In this document: positions 1 through 8,058 of the stretch, piece after piece | Layout of the letters: every line of letters begins with the position of its first letter | How positions within the stretch are numbered: position 1 is the stretch's first letter | From: Streptomyces candidus | Lineage (GTDB): Bacteria > Actinomycetota > Actinomycetes > Streptomycetales > Streptomycetaceae | NCBI RefSeq assembly: GCF_014207445.1 | Contig: NZ_JACHEM010000018.1 | Location: 1 to 64,000 of the forward strand | DNA length: 64,000 nucleotides | Direction: 5' to 3' | Program-made: the position numbers and the translations under genes | The notes under the pieces: generated by a model | Seen by the model: the letters and a program-made list of their open reading frames with translations, nothing else | Databases searched by the model: none | Told to the model about the DNA's origin: nothing

Positions 1-230
1 CTTTTGGCACGCTGTTGAGTTCTCAAGGAACGGACGCTTCCTTCGTACTCACCCCTGCGGGCTTTCCTCCGGACGTTTTCGTTCGGTGTTTCTTTCGTGT
101 TGTTGCGTTTCCGACTCTATCAGATCATTTTCCGCGCCGTTTCCGGTTTGGATAGTTACCCAATTGGCCGTCGGAGGGCCTCGCCTTTCGGCGTGTCCAC
201 TACTTTAGCGGCTTTCCCTGATGACACATA
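1..230 (-). promoter_or_regulatory. rRNA operon leader and promoter region (16S gene lies beyond the left edge)
   Basis: Read on the minus strand, positions 31 to 6 give GTTCCTTGAGAACTCAACAG followed by CGTGCC. This is the conserved leader box found shortly before 16S rRNA in Streptomyces rRNA operons, where it serves antitermination and processing. Upstream of it (minus strand, about 114-125) is CTGATAGAGTCGG, which also recurs in these leaders and contains a TAGAGT -10-like hexamer at 114-119. No mature rRNA sequence is inside the window, so the 16S gene must start left of position 1. The identification rests on recalled family sequences; the promoter position is inferred. Confidence 0.72.
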
Positions 231-408
231 ATCGAGCCGGCAAGCCTGAATTACGGCATGCGGACATGCCGGAACTCAAAACCCGTAAGGGAAGTCGTAG
301 TGGTGGTTGGCCGCTTCGGGGGCTGCCTGGTTCGATCCTCTGGACCGTGCCAACAGCAGTGCCCGTCTCAAGCGGCTCGGGCCACGTTAGGCGCGCGCCG
401 AGGGCACG
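231..408. other. Gap without a gene
   Basis: The space between the rRNA leader and the glycosylase stop codon has no convincing coding frame. It contains a short perfect inverted repeat (CGGCATG, four bases, CATGCCG) at 254-271 without a T tract. It may carry further upstream rRNA promoters, which are usually multiple in Streptomyces, but none can be placed with confidence. Confidence 0.4.
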
Positions 409-1056
409 TCAAGTCCTGCGGTGGCGGGGCTTGTGGGCCCGGTACGGGCTGACGGTGGGGTCGCCGGCGATCCAGAACCTCCAGGGGTGAACCGCACCCT
501 CGCCGCCCACGCCTGTTCGGGGACCGTTCTGCCGCTGGTCAGCGGGGGCAGGAGTGCCGTGCAGTACCGAGAGCGGGGAGTCCGCGCTCGTACAGAGATC
601 GACGCCGTCCAGCTCTCGGGTGATGTCCAGGCCGGTGGCCAGTCGGGCGGGGCCTTTGGCCAGTTCGTTGTCCTTGCGGGCTGAAAGTCGCCGTTTGCGG
701 ACGAACTCGGCGCCCGTGACGACCTCCCCGGCCCTCAGAAGGACACCGCTGGCCCTTCCCTCCGGGCCGCACACCAGGTTCACGCTGAACCACATGCCGT
801 AGATGAAGTAGACGTACGCGTGCCCGGGCGGACCGAACATGGAAGCGTTGCGGGCCGTCCTGCCGCGGTAGGCGTGCGAACCGGGGTCCCGTTCACCGTC
901 GTACGCCTCCACTTCGGTGATGCGCAGTTCGACAACAGGTCCCTCGGTCGTGCGACGTACCAGGGTGCGTCCGAGGAGGTCAGGAGCCACGTCCAGGACG
1001 GGGCGGTCGAAGAAGTCCCGGGTGAGCGGCGTACGGTCTGGGGTCGTCACGATCAT
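409..1056 (-). CDS. DNA-3-methyladenine glycosylase (AAG/Mpg family)
   Basis: Predicted cytosolic base-excision repair glycosylase that removes alkylated purines such as 3-methyladenine. The 215-residue protein has the AAG family landmarks: LTRDFFDRPVLDVAPDLLGR at the N-terminus, ITEVEAYDGERDPGSHAYRG with the catalytic Glu region, and GHAYVYFIYGMWFSVNLVC, the conserved Tyr-rich DNA-binding segment. The length is normal for bacterial members. The frame stays open upstream to 1302, but ATG at 1056 is chosen because homologues start close to this point and the upstream residues look like read-through of GC-rich intergenic DNA. Transcribed toward the rRNA operon, divergent from the Spo0M-like gene. 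Confidence 0.9.
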   Translation of the reverse strand: MIVTTPDRTPLTRDFFDRPVLDVAPDLLGRTLVRRTTEGPVVELRITEVEAYDGERDPGSHAYRGRTARNASMFGPPGHAYVYFIYGMWFSVNLVCGPEGRASGVLLRAGEVVTGAEFVRKRRLSARKDNELAKGPARLATGLDITRELDGVDLCTSADSPLSVLHGTPAPADQRQNGPRTGVGGEGAVHPWRFWIAGDPTVSPYRAHKPRHRRT

Positions 1057-1156
1057 GCCTGCCGAGGGTAACCGAACGCCCGCAGTGGGGGTCGGGGTCG
1101 GGTCGCGCTGAACAGGCGCGGCCCCAGGCATCCTGCCGCGGGGTTCGCGCGTGTGC

Positions 1157-1199
1157 AGTAGTACGTGGAGTACCGCGTGCGAAGTAGTACGTGAAGTAC
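1157..1199 (+). repeat. Two 17-bp direct repeats upstream of the spo0M-like gene
   Basis: AGTAGTACGTGGAGTAC at 1157-1173 is repeated with one mismatch as AGTAGTACGTGAAGTAC at 1183-1199, a period of 26 bp. Each copy contains GTAC twice. The pair ends 29 bp before the ATG of the Spo0M-like gene and lies on the side facing the divergent glycosylase. The spacing and position suit a regulator binding site overlapping the promoter; no regulator can be named. Confidence 0.55.
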
Positions 1200-1228
1200 G
1201 TCGGGTCGAAACGAGACTGGGGAGAACC

Positions 1229-2011
1229 ATGGGATTCAAGAAGCTGCTGGCGAGTCTGGGTGCGGGTGGGGCGTCCGTGGAGACGGAGCTCACCGAGATC
1301 AACGTCGTGCCGGGCGGTGTAGTGCAGGGCGAGGTGCGGATTCAGGGCGGGTCCGTGCCGCAGCAGATCGAGGGGCTGTCGGTCGGGCTCCAGGCGCGGG
1401 TCGAGGTCGAAGGCGGTGACCAGGAGGCCAAGCAGGACATCGAGTTCGCCAGGCTGAAGCTCGGCGGGGCCTTCGAGGTGCAGGCCGGAGCGGTGCACGT
1501 GGTGCCGTTCGGGCTGGACATCCCCTGGGAGACACCGGTCACCAACATCGCCGGGCAGCAGCTGCGCGGGATGGACATCGGGGTCACGACGGAACTGGCG
1601 ATCGCCCGGGCAGTGGACTCCGGGGATCTGGACCCGATCAGCGTGCACCCGCTGCCGGCCCAGCAGGCGCTTCTGGACGCGTTCATCGAGCTCGGGTTCC
1701 GGTTCAAGAGTGCGGACATGGAGCGCGGGCACATCCGGGGGACGCGGCAGAAGCTGCCGTTCTACCAGGAGATCGAGTTCCTGCCGCCTCAGCAGTACCG
1801 GGGGCTCAACCAGGTCGAGCTGACGTTCATCGCCGACGACCGGGAGATGGACGTGATCCTGGAGATGGACCGCAAGGGCGGGATGTTCAGCGAGAGCAGC
1901 GACTCCTATCGGGCGTTCCAGGTCGGACTGCACGACTTCCAGTCCACGGACTGGGCCGGGTACATCAACCAGTGGCTGGCGCAGGTCGGGGGCCGGCGCA
2001 ACTGGCTGTAG
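1229..2011 (+). CDS. spo0M: Spo0M-like sporulation-control protein (arrestin-like fold)
   Basis: The 260-residue protein matches the SpoOM family: an N-terminal MGFKKLLASLGAGGASVET segment, then an all-beta arrestin-like body (VPGGVVQGEVRIQGG, VVPFGLDIPWETP) and a C-terminal half with HPLPAQQALLDAFIELGF. In Bacillus, Spo0M influences sporulation through an unresolved mechanism; in Streptomyces the family is conserved but its role is unclear. ATG at 1229 has the purine-rich GGGGAGAA just upstream. Two direct repeats at 1157-1199 precede it. The protein lacks a signal peptide or membrane segment and is probably cytosolic. The family assignment is firm, the developmental role is inferred. Confidence 0.88.
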   Translation: MGFKKLLASLGAGGASVETELTEINVVPGGVVQGEVRIQGGSVPQQIEGLSVGLQARVEVEGGDQEAKQDIEFARLKLGGAFEVQAGAVHVVPFGLDIPWETPVTNIAGQQLRGMDIGVTTELAIARAVDSGDLDPISVHPLPAQQALLDAFIELGFRFKSADMERGHIRGTRQKLPFYQEIEFLPPQQYRGLNQVELTFIADDREMDVILEMDRKGGMFSESSDSYRAFQVGLHDFQSTDWAGYINQWLAQVGGRRNWL

Positions 2012-2054
2012 GGCCGGGCCCCGGTGCCGGGTCGTAGCGTGGAGGGGCAAAGAG

Positions 2055-2624
2055 ATGAGCGAGCAGGAAGGTGTTGATGTGAGCGAGTCCGCCAAGGTCG
2101 AGAGGGCGCCGCTGCCCCATGACTTCCATCCGCCGGTGCCGTCCTTCGAGGTGCTGAGCGAGGACGTCGCGGAAGGTGCCGAGCTCAAGGACGCGCAGGT
2201 GTACGCGGGTGGGAACACTTCGCCGCAGCTGCGATGGGAGGGCTTTCCCGCGGAGACCAAAAGCTTCGCGGTGACGTGCTTCGATCCTGACGCGCCCACG
2301 GGGAGCGGTTTCTGGCACTGGTCCGTCTTCGACATCCCGGCCTCCGTGACGGAGCTGCCGGCGGGTGCGGGCAGTGGGGAGTTCGAGGGGCTGCCCCAGG
2401 GGGCCCTCCAGGCGCGCAACGACTACGGGACGAAGGACTTCGGGGGTGCCGCTCCCCCGGCCGGCGAACGGCACAGGTACGTGTTCACCGTGTACGCGGT
2501 GGACGTGGAGAGCCTGGGGATCGACGCCGACACGCCGCCTGCGGCCGTCGGGTTCAACCTTCGGTTCCACACCCTCGGACGTGCACAGCTCGTGGCCGAG
2601 TACGAGGCCCCGGCCGAGGGCTGA
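2055..2624 (+). CDS. YbhB/YbcL family Raf-kinase-inhibitor-like protein (PEBP)
   Basis: A 189-residue phosphatidylethanolamine-binding-protein homologue. Family motifs are visible: NTSPQLRWEGFPAETKSFAV (the usual SPxLxW), CFDPDAPTGSGFWHWSVFDI (the DPDAP and HW anion-pocket residues) and PAGERHRYVFTVYAV. The bacterial members are cytosolic small-molecule-binding proteins of unknown biological role. GGAGGGG at 2041 precedes ATG 2055. It follows the Spo0M-like gene by 43 bp on the same strand, so cotranscription is likely, and a strong terminator follows at 2677. Confidence 0.9.
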   Translation: MSEQEGVDVSESAKVERAPLPHDFHPPVPSFEVLSEDVAEGAELKDAQVYAGGNTSPQLRWEGFPAETKSFAVTCFDPDAPTGSGFWHWSVFDIPASVTELPAGAGSGEFEGLPQGALQARNDYGTKDFGGAAPPAGERHRYVFTVYAVDVESLGIDADTPPAAVGFNLRFHTLGRAQLVAEYEAPAEG

Positions 2625-2676
2625 GGCCGAGCCGGTACGGAGGCGCCGCCGCGCGGGGAAAGATTCACTGGGTATT

Positions 2677-2721
2677 TGCCCGCTCCCGGTCTTGAAAGAG
2701 ATCGGGAGCGGGCAGTTTTTG
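2677..2721 (+). terminator. Intrinsic terminator after the PEBP gene
   Basis: TGCCCGCTCCCGGTC and GATCGGGAGCGGGCA form a nearly perfect stem around a short loop and are followed by GTTTTTGTTT. This is one of the few hairpins in the window with a genuine T tract. It closes the spo0M/PEBP unit. Confidence 0.85.
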
Positions 2722-2839
2722 TTTGGGGTGTGGTGGCTCTCCCCCGGGGCGCCGTTAATGCGTTGTCCGATCTCGTGCGTCCCGCCAGAGTTGATCCAAG
2801 CCCGCCATGGGGCGGGCCGGCACACGGAGGGTGGGCGGG

Positions 2840-3346
2840 ATGCGTGACACGCTGGTACTGAACGCGAGCTTCGAGCCACTGTCGACGGTGACACTGAACC
2901 GTGCGGTGGTGCTTGTCCTGCAGGACAAGGCCGTGGTCGAGAAGTCGCATCCCGGGCTGCGCATGCGCGCCGCTGCCGTCGATCTTCCGGTGCCCATGGT
3001 GATCCGGCTCAGCAGGTACGTACGGGTGCCGTTCCGAAGACAAGCTCCGTGGTCGAGGCGGGGCGTGTTGGTTCGGGACCAACACCGGTGCGCGTACTGC
3101 GGAAAAAGGGCGACGACCGTGGATCACGTGGTGCCGCGGTCGCGCGGTGGTGCGGACAGCTGGTTGAACACGGTGGCTTCGTGCGCCGAGGACAACCACC
3201 GCAAGGCGGACCGTACGCCGGAGAAGGCGGGGATGCCCCTGCTGTTCCAGCCCTTCGTACCCACTCCTGCCGACGCGATGCTCCTGTCGCTGCGCGGCGC
3301 CGAGTGGGATGCGTTGCCGGATTGGCTGGCAGAGGCGGCGGCTTAG
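2840..3346 (+). CDS. HNH endonuclease
   Basis: A 168-residue HNH-family nuclease of the actinobacterial type that begins RDTLVLNASFEPLSTVTLNR. The catalytic domain is in the second half: zinc ligands CAYCGKRA, then TVDHVVPRSRGG (His of the HNH motif), SWLNTVASCAEDNHRKADRT with the paired Cys/Asn/His region. The frame is open back to 2807, but ATG 2840 follows GGAGGGTGGGCGGG and matches the family start. Not part of a restriction system; members of this chromosomal family have no assigned substrate. Confidence 0.88.
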   Translation: MRDTLVLNASFEPLSTVTLNRAVVLVLQDKAVVEKSHPGLRMRAAAVDLPVPMVIRLSRYVRVPFRRQAPWSRRGVLVRDQHRCAYCGKRATTVDHVVPRSRGGADSWLNTVASCAEDNHRKADRTPEKAGMPLLFQPFVPTPADAMLLSLRGAEWDALPDWLAEAAA

Positions 3347-3369
3347 GCCGTACGTCCTGTCGGTGAGGG

Positions 3370-3393
3370 GCCCGTCCCGTGGTGGGGGCGGGC
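3370..3393. terminator. Hairpin between convergent genes
   Basis: GCCCGTCCC and GGGGGCGGGC pair around GTGGT between the convergent HNH and TauE/SafE genes. A stem with no long T run is usual in Streptomyces, so it may serve both strands. Confidence 0.45.
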
Positions 3394-3467
3394 TTCTTCG
3401 CGTACCGGACTCGTGCGCGTACTGGTGCTGCTCGTACCGGAGTGCTGTGCGGGTTGAGAAAGTCGCC

Positions 3468-4244
3468 TCAGGCGAGCAGGAGTTGGGTGATGGCGATGAG
3501 GCCTACGACGACGATCACCGCGCGCAGAGCCGTCGGGGGCAGGCGGCGGCCGATCCTGGCGCCGAGCTGGCCGCCGAGTGCGGAGCCGACGGCGATCAGG
3601 GCCACTGCGGTCCAGTCGAATTCGGCGACGAAGAGGAAGAACACCGCGGCGACTCCGTTGACGACTGCGCCGAGGATGTTCTTGACGCCGTTGATGCGCT
3701 GGAGGGTGTCGTGGAGCAGGAGACCCATGAGGGAGAGGTAGAGCACGCCCTGCGCCGCTCCGAAGTAGCCGCCGTAGATGCTGGCCAGGAGCAGGCCGAC
3801 CAGGAGGGCCGGGCCGCCGTCGGGGTGCGGGCCCGCGGTGCTGTCGCCGTTCTGCTCGCGGCGGCGTGTGAGGGCTGCGGAGAGCTTGGGCTGGAGGACG
3901 ACCAGGACCAGGGCGAGACCGATCAGGACCGGGACGATCGTGTCGAACGCCGATGAGGGGAGCACGAGCAGCAGGACCGCACCGATCAGGCCGCCGACCA
4001 GGGCGGTGAGGCCGAGGCGGACGATGCGGGAGCGCTGGCCGCGCAGTTCGTGGCGGTAGCCGATGGCACCGCTGATGGAACCCGGGACGAGGCCCAGGGT
4101 GTTGGAGACGTTGGCGGTGACCGGCGGCAGGCCCGTGGCGAGGAGCACGGGGAAGGTGATGAGAGTGCCGGAGCCGACGATGGTGTTGATGGTGCCCGCG
4201 CCGATTCCCGCGGCGAAGACGGCGAGCATCTCCCAGATCGTCAT
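3468..4244 (-). CDS. Sulfite exporter TauE/SafE family membrane protein
   Basis: A 258-residue integral membrane protein with about eight hydrophobic segments and the duplicated glycine-rich motif of the family (AAGIGAGTINTIVGSGTLITFP near the N-terminus, LLLASIYGGYFGAAQGV in the second half). The family exports sulfite, sulfoacetate or other organosulfur anions; the substrate here is unknown. An upstream in-frame ATG at 4295 exists, but ATG 4244 has GAGGGGCAGC in front and places the first membrane helix at the N-terminus, as is usual. It is a single gene, convergent with the HNH gene. Confidence 0.87.
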   Translation of the reverse strand: MTIWEMLAVFAAGIGAGTINTIVGSGTLITFPVLLATGLPPVTANVSNTLGLVPGSISGAIGYRHELRGQRSRIVRLGLTALVGGLIGAVLLLVLPSSAFDTIVPVLIGLALVLVVLQPKLSAALTRRREQNGDSTAGPHPDGGPALLVGLLLASIYGGYFGAAQGVLYLSLMGLLLHDTLQRINGVKNILGAVVNGVAAVFFLFVAEFDWTAVALIAVGSALGGQLGARIGRRLPPTALRAVIVVVGLIAITQLLLA

Positions 4245-4327
4245 GCGGTGCTGCCCCTCGTGGTTGCCGTGATCGGTGCCGTATGCAGCGATCATGCACG
4301 AGGGGCAGTGGGCGGGGACGGACGGGG

Positions 4328-5290
4328 TCAGTCGATGGGGGGCTGTTCGCGGCGTTCGCGGCCATTGCCGGAGTTGCCGCCCGAGCTGCCGCCCGTGCTG
4401 CCTGAACCGCCGCCCATGGGGCCGAAGTTGCCCATGGCTCCGGAGAGGCCCTTGAGGGCGTCGCCGATCTCGCTGGGGACGATCCAGAGCTTGTTGGCGT
4501 CGCCCTCGGCGATCTTCGGGAGCATCTGGAGGTACTGGTAGGCGAGGAGCTTCTGGTCGGCGTCGCCGGCGTGGATGGACTCGAAGACCGTTCGGATGGC
4601 CTGGGCTTCACCCTCGGCGCGCAGGGCCGCCGCCTTCGCTTCGCCCTCGGCGCGCAGGATCGCGGACTGCTTGTCGCCCTCTGCGGTGAGGATGGCGGAC
4701 TGCCGGGTTCCCTCGGCCTGGAGGATGGCGGCGCGCTTGTCGCGGTCGGCGCGCATCTGCTTCTCCATCGAGTCCTGGATGGAGGTCGGCGGCTCGATGG
4801 CCTTGAGTTCGACGCGGTTGACGCGGATGCCCCACTTGCCGGTGGCCTCGTCGAGGACGCCCCGCAGGGCCGCGTTGATCTCCTCGCGGGAGGTCAGGGT
4901 CCGCTCCAGGTCCATGCCGCCGATGATGTTGCGGAGCGTGGTGACGGTGAGCTGCTCGATGGCCTGGATGTAGCTGGCGACCTCGTAGGTCGCGGCGCGG
5001 GCGTCGGTCACCTGGTAATAGATGACGGTGTCGATGTTGACGACCAGGTTGTCCTGGGTGATCACCGGCTGGGGCGGGAAGGGGACGACCTGTTCACGCA
5101 GGTCGATCCGGTTGCGGATCGAGTCGATGAACGGGACGACGATGTTGAGGCCCGCGTTGAGGGTGCGGGTGTAGCGGCCAAAACGCTCCACGATTGCGGC
5201 GCTGGCCTGTGGGATGACCTGGATCGTCTTGATCAAGGCGATGAAGACCAGCACCACCAGAATGATCAGGACGATGATGATCGATGACAT
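4328..5290 (-). CDS. SPFH/stomatin-like membrane protein (QmcA type)
   Basis: The 320-residue protein has one N-terminal membrane helix (IIIVLIILVVLVFIALIK), then a SPFH/band-7 domain (VIPQASAAIVERFGRYTRTL to about residue 180), a coiled-coil region with repeated AEGDKQSAILRAEGEAKAAA units, and a low-complexity Gly/Ser/Asn tail of about 40 residues. Such proteins form oligomeric rings that organise membrane microdomains and regulate proteases. The upstream neighbour on the same strand is an NfeD protein, its normal functional partner, so the pair probably acts as one membrane complex. The disordered Gly-rich tail is typical of actinobacterial versions. Confidence 0.92.
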   Translation of the reverse strand: MSSIIIVLIILVVLVFIALIKTIQVIPQASAAIVERFGRYTRTLNAGLNIVVPFIDSIRNRIDLREQVVPFPPQPVITQDNLVVNIDTVIYYQVTDARAATYEVASYIQAIEQLTVTTLRNIIGGMDLERTLTSREEINAALRGVLDEATGKWGIRVNRVELKAIEPPTSIQDSMEKQMRADRDKRAAILQAEGTRQSAILTAEGDKQSAILRAEGEAKAAALRAEGEAQAIRTVFESIHAGDADQKLLAYQYLQMLPKIAEGDANKLWIVPSEIGDALKGLSGAMGNFGPMGGGSGSTGGSSGGNSGNGRERREQPPID

Positions 5291-5452
5291 CGCTTCCCCG
5301 TGCCCTTCGTATTTCTCGGTCCTGCCGTGCCGGCCGAGCCTGCCGTGATGATCAAATCTGTGCTGAAGATGGAGCCTGCCAGATGACGGCGCGGCGTGCG
5401 GGGTGTTCGGGTCACCCGGCCGAGGACGTGGGTCGGCCCGCCGGCGGCCGGC

Positions 5453-5878
5453 TCACATGACCACGGCCGTGGCCCCGTCGATCTCGACGACGTCGACCTG
5501 CTGGCCGGGTTCGAAGGAGGCGCCGGCGTCGAGGGCGCGGGCCGACCAGATCTCGCCCGCGAGTTTGATACGGCCGTCGCCGCTGCCGTCGACGCGTTCC
5601 ACAACAACCGCCTGACGGCCCCTCAGGGCGTCGACACCGCTGGCCAGTTGAGGCCGCTGACTTCGGTGTCTGGCGGCGATCGGCCGTACGACGACGATCA
5701 GCGCTGCCGAGACGGCCGCGAACACCAGGACCTGGGTGACGAGACCGCCTCCCAGGTACGAGGCGAGCGCGGCCGCCAGTGCGCCGACGGCCAGCATTCC
5801 CAGTTCGGGCATCGTGGTCACGACGAGGGCGACGCCGAGCACCGCCGCGCCGATCAGCCACCAGAGCCATGCGTCCAT
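5453..5878 (-). CDS. NfeD family membrane protein
   Basis: A 141-residue protein with two to three N-terminal membrane segments (WLWWLIGAAVLGVALVVTT, MLAVGALAAALASYLGGG, VLVFAAVSAALIVVV) followed by an OB-fold domain (GRQAVVVERVDGSGDGRIKLAGEIW, PGQQVDVVEIDGATAVV). NfeD proteins pair with SPFH proteins, and the SPFH gene lies immediately downstream on the same strand, 162 bp away. The frame is open far upstream. ATG 5878 fits the family start (MDAWLWW); ATG 5893 is an alternative, and neither has a strong ribosome site. Confidence 0.88.
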   Translation of the reverse strand: MDAWLWWLIGAAVLGVALVVTTMPELGMLAVGALAAALASYLGGGLVTQVLVFAAVSAALIVVVRPIAARHRSQRPQLASGVDALRGRQAVVVERVDGSGDGRIKLAGEIWSARALDAGASFEPGQQVDVVEIDGATAVVM

Positions 5879-5970
5879 GTTCACAACGGTCATGGTAGGG
5901 GTGGTCGGTCGGCGCGGACAGGGCGCATGCGTCTCGCGTACGGGCTCAAGTGCCGTACGTACGCGGGCGA

Positions 5971-6762
5971 TCAGCCGAGCGGGAGGCCCTGGGCGGTGTA
6001 GCGGTCGCCGCGGTGCTCGACGACGAGCGGCAGGCCGAAGCAGAGCGAGAGGTTGCGCGAGGTCAGCTCGGTCTCCACGGGTCCCGCGGCGAGGATCTTG
6101 CCCTGCCGGATCATGAGGACGTGGGTGAAGCCGGGCGGGACCTCCTCGACGTGGTGGGTGACCATGATCATCGAGGGGGCGTACGGGTCCTTGGCGAGCC
6201 GGCCGAGGCGGCGCACCAGGTCCTCGCGCCCACCGAGGTCGAGACCGGCGGCGGGCTCGTCCAGGAGCAGCAGTTCGGGGTCGGTCATCATCGCGCGGGC
6301 GATCAGGGTGCGCTTGCGCTCGCCCTCGGAGAGCGTGCCGAACCTGCGGTCCAGGTACTCGGTCATGCCGAGCCGGTCGAGGAAGGCACGGGCCCGCTGC
6401 TCGTCGACCTCGTCGTAGGACTCGTGCCAGGTGGCCGTCATGCCGTACGCGGCGGTGAGGACCGTTTCCAGGACGGTCTGGCGCTTGGGCATCTTCTCGG
6501 CCATAGCGATGCCGGCCATGCCGATGCGCGGGCGCAGGTCGAAGACGTCGACCCGGCCGAGGGTCTCGCCGAGGACGGTGGCGGAGCCGGAGGAGGGGAA
6601 GAGGTAGCTGGAGGCGACGTTCAGCAAGGTGGTCTTGCCGGCGCCGTTGGGGCCGAGAATGACCCAGCGCTCGCCTTCCTTCACCGACCAGGAGACGTCG
6701 TCCACCAGAGCCCGACCGTCGCGGACCACGGATACGTCCACCAGCTCCAGTACATCGCTCAT
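5971..6762 (-). CDS. ABC transporter ATP-binding protein (stand-alone, ModF/YlmA-like)
   Basis: A single 263-residue ABC ATPase. Walker A is GPNGAGKTT, the signature is LSEGERKR, Walker B is LLLLDEPAAGLD, and the H-loop is MVTHHVEEVP. No permease or binding-protein gene is nearby. This subgroup, with a predicted product of this length and the EVPPGFTH segment after the H-loop, is often found without a transporter, so the function is unknown and it may act in the cytosol. It is divergent from the gene at 6954. Confidence 0.88.
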   Translation of the reverse strand: MSDVLELVDVSVVRDGRALVDDVSWSVKEGERWVILGPNGAGKTTLLNVASSYLFPSSGSATVLGETLGRVDVFDLRPRIGMAGIAMAEKMPKRQTVLETVLTAAYGMTATWHESYDEVDEQRARAFLDRLGMTEYLDRRFGTLSEGERKRTLIARAMMTDPELLLLDEPAAGLDLGGREDLVRRLGRLAKDPYAPSMIMVTHHVEEVPPGFTHVLMIRQGKILAAGPVETELTSRNLSLCFGLPLVVEHRGDRYTAQGLPLG

Positions 6763-6917
6763 GAGCGCGTTGTCTCCCCATGCAGTATCGAAATGTCGCG
6801 TGTGCCTGTGGGCACAGCGCCCAGGGAAAACCTACGCCACCGGCCGGACGGTGTTGCCCTTGGGACCGTACTTGGGTGCTGTCCCGCGGCTGTTTCCCGG
6901 CTGTCTCCGGGCTGTTC

Positions 6918-6953
6918 TTGGGGTCGGTGCGGGCGGGAATCTAGGCTGTCCGC
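6918..6953 (+). promoter_or_regulatory. Promoter for a leaderless transcript
   Basis: TTGGGG at 6918-6923 and TAGGCT at 6942-6947 are separated by 18 bp, and the ATG at 6954 begins six bases after the -10 box. The TANNNT-N6-ATG arrangement is the usual sign of a leaderless mRNA in Streptomyces, and no ribosome-binding site precedes this start. Confidence 0.6.
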
Positions 6954-7727
6954 ATGCTCACGGAACCACGTTCAGGATTGCTGGCGGCCTGGGGGAATGC
7001 CCTGTTGGGCGGATTCGTCTCGCCGGACGACGCGGCCCTCGCGATTGTCGGGGACGACGCGGTGCACCGGGTGACCGGGCTGCCGGGAGAGACGGGGCCG
7101 GTGGGGCTCACGCTGGCGCTCGGCCGGCTGCGGGTGCTCGGGGCCACCGGGTTCCGGGTCGCGCTGCCCGCGCCGGGCCATCCGCTGGGGCTGAGCGGGC
7201 CCCCCGAATTCAACGCGCGGGCGCTGGATGCCGAGGAAGCGGTCGTCTGCACGGGCGCGGCGCTCGGGCTCGTGCCGGAGGTGGAGGAGATCGGGCCGGC
7301 CGGGGACGTACGGGTGGAGGTGCGGTGGACGTGCTCGGAGGTCCGGGACGCCCCGCCGGCGGACGTGCCGTCGCTCGGGGAGGCGGAGCGGGAGCTGGCG
7401 GAGGCGTTGCGGGACGCGACGGCGGTGCTCGCCCGGCTGGACGTGGCCGGATCGGGGCCGCAGGCCGCGGCGGCGCTCGACGCGTACCGGGCGCGGGCGG
7501 AGGCGACGGGGGACGCGTTGGCGCCCGGGTATCCGCCCCGGGCAGTGCGGGTCCTGGAGATGGCGCGGCGGGTGGGGCTGATGGTGTCACTGGCGTACGG
7601 GAACGGGCACGGGGGCGCGGTGAGCGCGTCCGAGATGGCCGCCCGCGGTGAGGCGCTGAGGCCGGTGGAGAGGGTGGCCCGACGGGCGATGGTGGCGGCT
7701 TACGGGGCCGTGGTGGAGAGGGGGTGA
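6954..7727 (+). CDS. Conserved actinobacterial protein of unknown function
   Basis: A 257-residue cytosolic protein that I cannot assign to a named family. The first 130 residues look like an alpha/beta domain (LLAAWGNALLGGFVSPDDAA, GLTLALGRLRVLGATGFRVALP), and the C-terminal 110 residues are Ala/Arg-rich and predicted helical (AERELAEALRDATAVLARLD, RARAEATGDALAPGYPPRAV). No signal peptide or membrane span. The start has no ribosome site but sits six bases after a -10 box, so a leaderless transcript is likely. A hairpin terminator follows. Confidence 0.75.
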   Translation: MLTEPRSGLLAAWGNALLGGFVSPDDAALAIVGDDAVHRVTGLPGETGPVGLTLALGRLRVLGATGFRVALPAPGHPLGLSGPPEFNARALDAEEAVVCTGAALGLVPEVEEIGPAGDVRVEVRWTCSEVRDAPPADVPSLGEAERELAEALRDATAVLARLDVAGSGPQAAAALDAYRARAEATGDALAPGYPPRAVRVLEMARRVGLMVSLAYGNGHGGAVSASEMAARGEALRPVERVARRAMVAAYGAVVERG

Positions 7728-7746
7728 CGAGAGGGGCGGGGAAGCG

Positions 7747-7776
7747 GAACGGCCCCCGGGAGGTCCCGGGGGCCGT
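7747..7776. terminator. Hairpin terminator between convergent genes
   Basis: AACGGCCCCCGGGA and TCCCGGGGGCCGTT form a perfect stem with a two-base loop between the unknown gene (plus) and chpE (minus). It can terminate transcription from either side. Confidence 0.75.
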
Positions 7777-7812
7777 TCGCGGTACGTGACGATGCTCGAC
7801 GCGGGGGTCGGG

Positions 7813-8058
7813 TCAGTGGTTGAGTCCGTCGTTCCCGAAGGCCGGGTTGAGGGCGCCGATGACGGAGACGGTGTTGCCCACCGCGTTCACCGGGATGTGC
7901 ACGGGGGCCTGGACCAGGTTGCCGGAACCGACGCCCGGGGACTGGACGGCCTTGCCGTGGGCGTCCGCACCGGAGGTGGCCGAGGCGGCACCGGCACCGG
8001 CCGCGACAAGCCCGCCGGCGACCAGGGTGATGGCGGCAGCCTTCTTCAGGTTCTTCAC
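7813..8058 (-). CDS. chpE: Short chaplin, ChpE type (no cysteines)
   Basis: An 81-residue secreted amyloid-forming surface protein. A Sec signal peptide (MKNLKKAAAITLVAGGLVAA, cleavage near ASA-T) is followed by one chaplin domain: GVGSGNLVQAPVHIPVNAVG and NTVSVIGALNPAFGN, ending GLNH. Chaplins coat aerial hyphae and spores and lower water surface tension. ChpE is the short chaplin that lacks the two cysteines present in the others, and none occurs here. The start is GTG with a very good TAGGAGGAA ribosome site. The neighbouring response regulator and kinase upstream on the same strand are recalled to be conserved neighbours in S. coelicolor. Confidence 0.92.
   Translation of the reverse strand: MKNLKKAAAITLVAGGLVAAGAGAASATSGADAHGKAVQSPGVGSGNLVQAPVHIPVNAVGNTVSVIGALNPAFGNDGLNH

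Noticed and set aside
300..360. tRNA gene suggested by GGTTCGATCCT
   Set aside because: The stem expected around the T-loop does not pair and no acceptor or anticodon arm can be drawn.
2840..3346. HNH nuclease as part of a phage-defence or restriction system
   Set aside because: There is no methyltransferase, specificity subunit, or other defence gene adjacent, and this chromosomal HNH family is widespread in Streptomyces.
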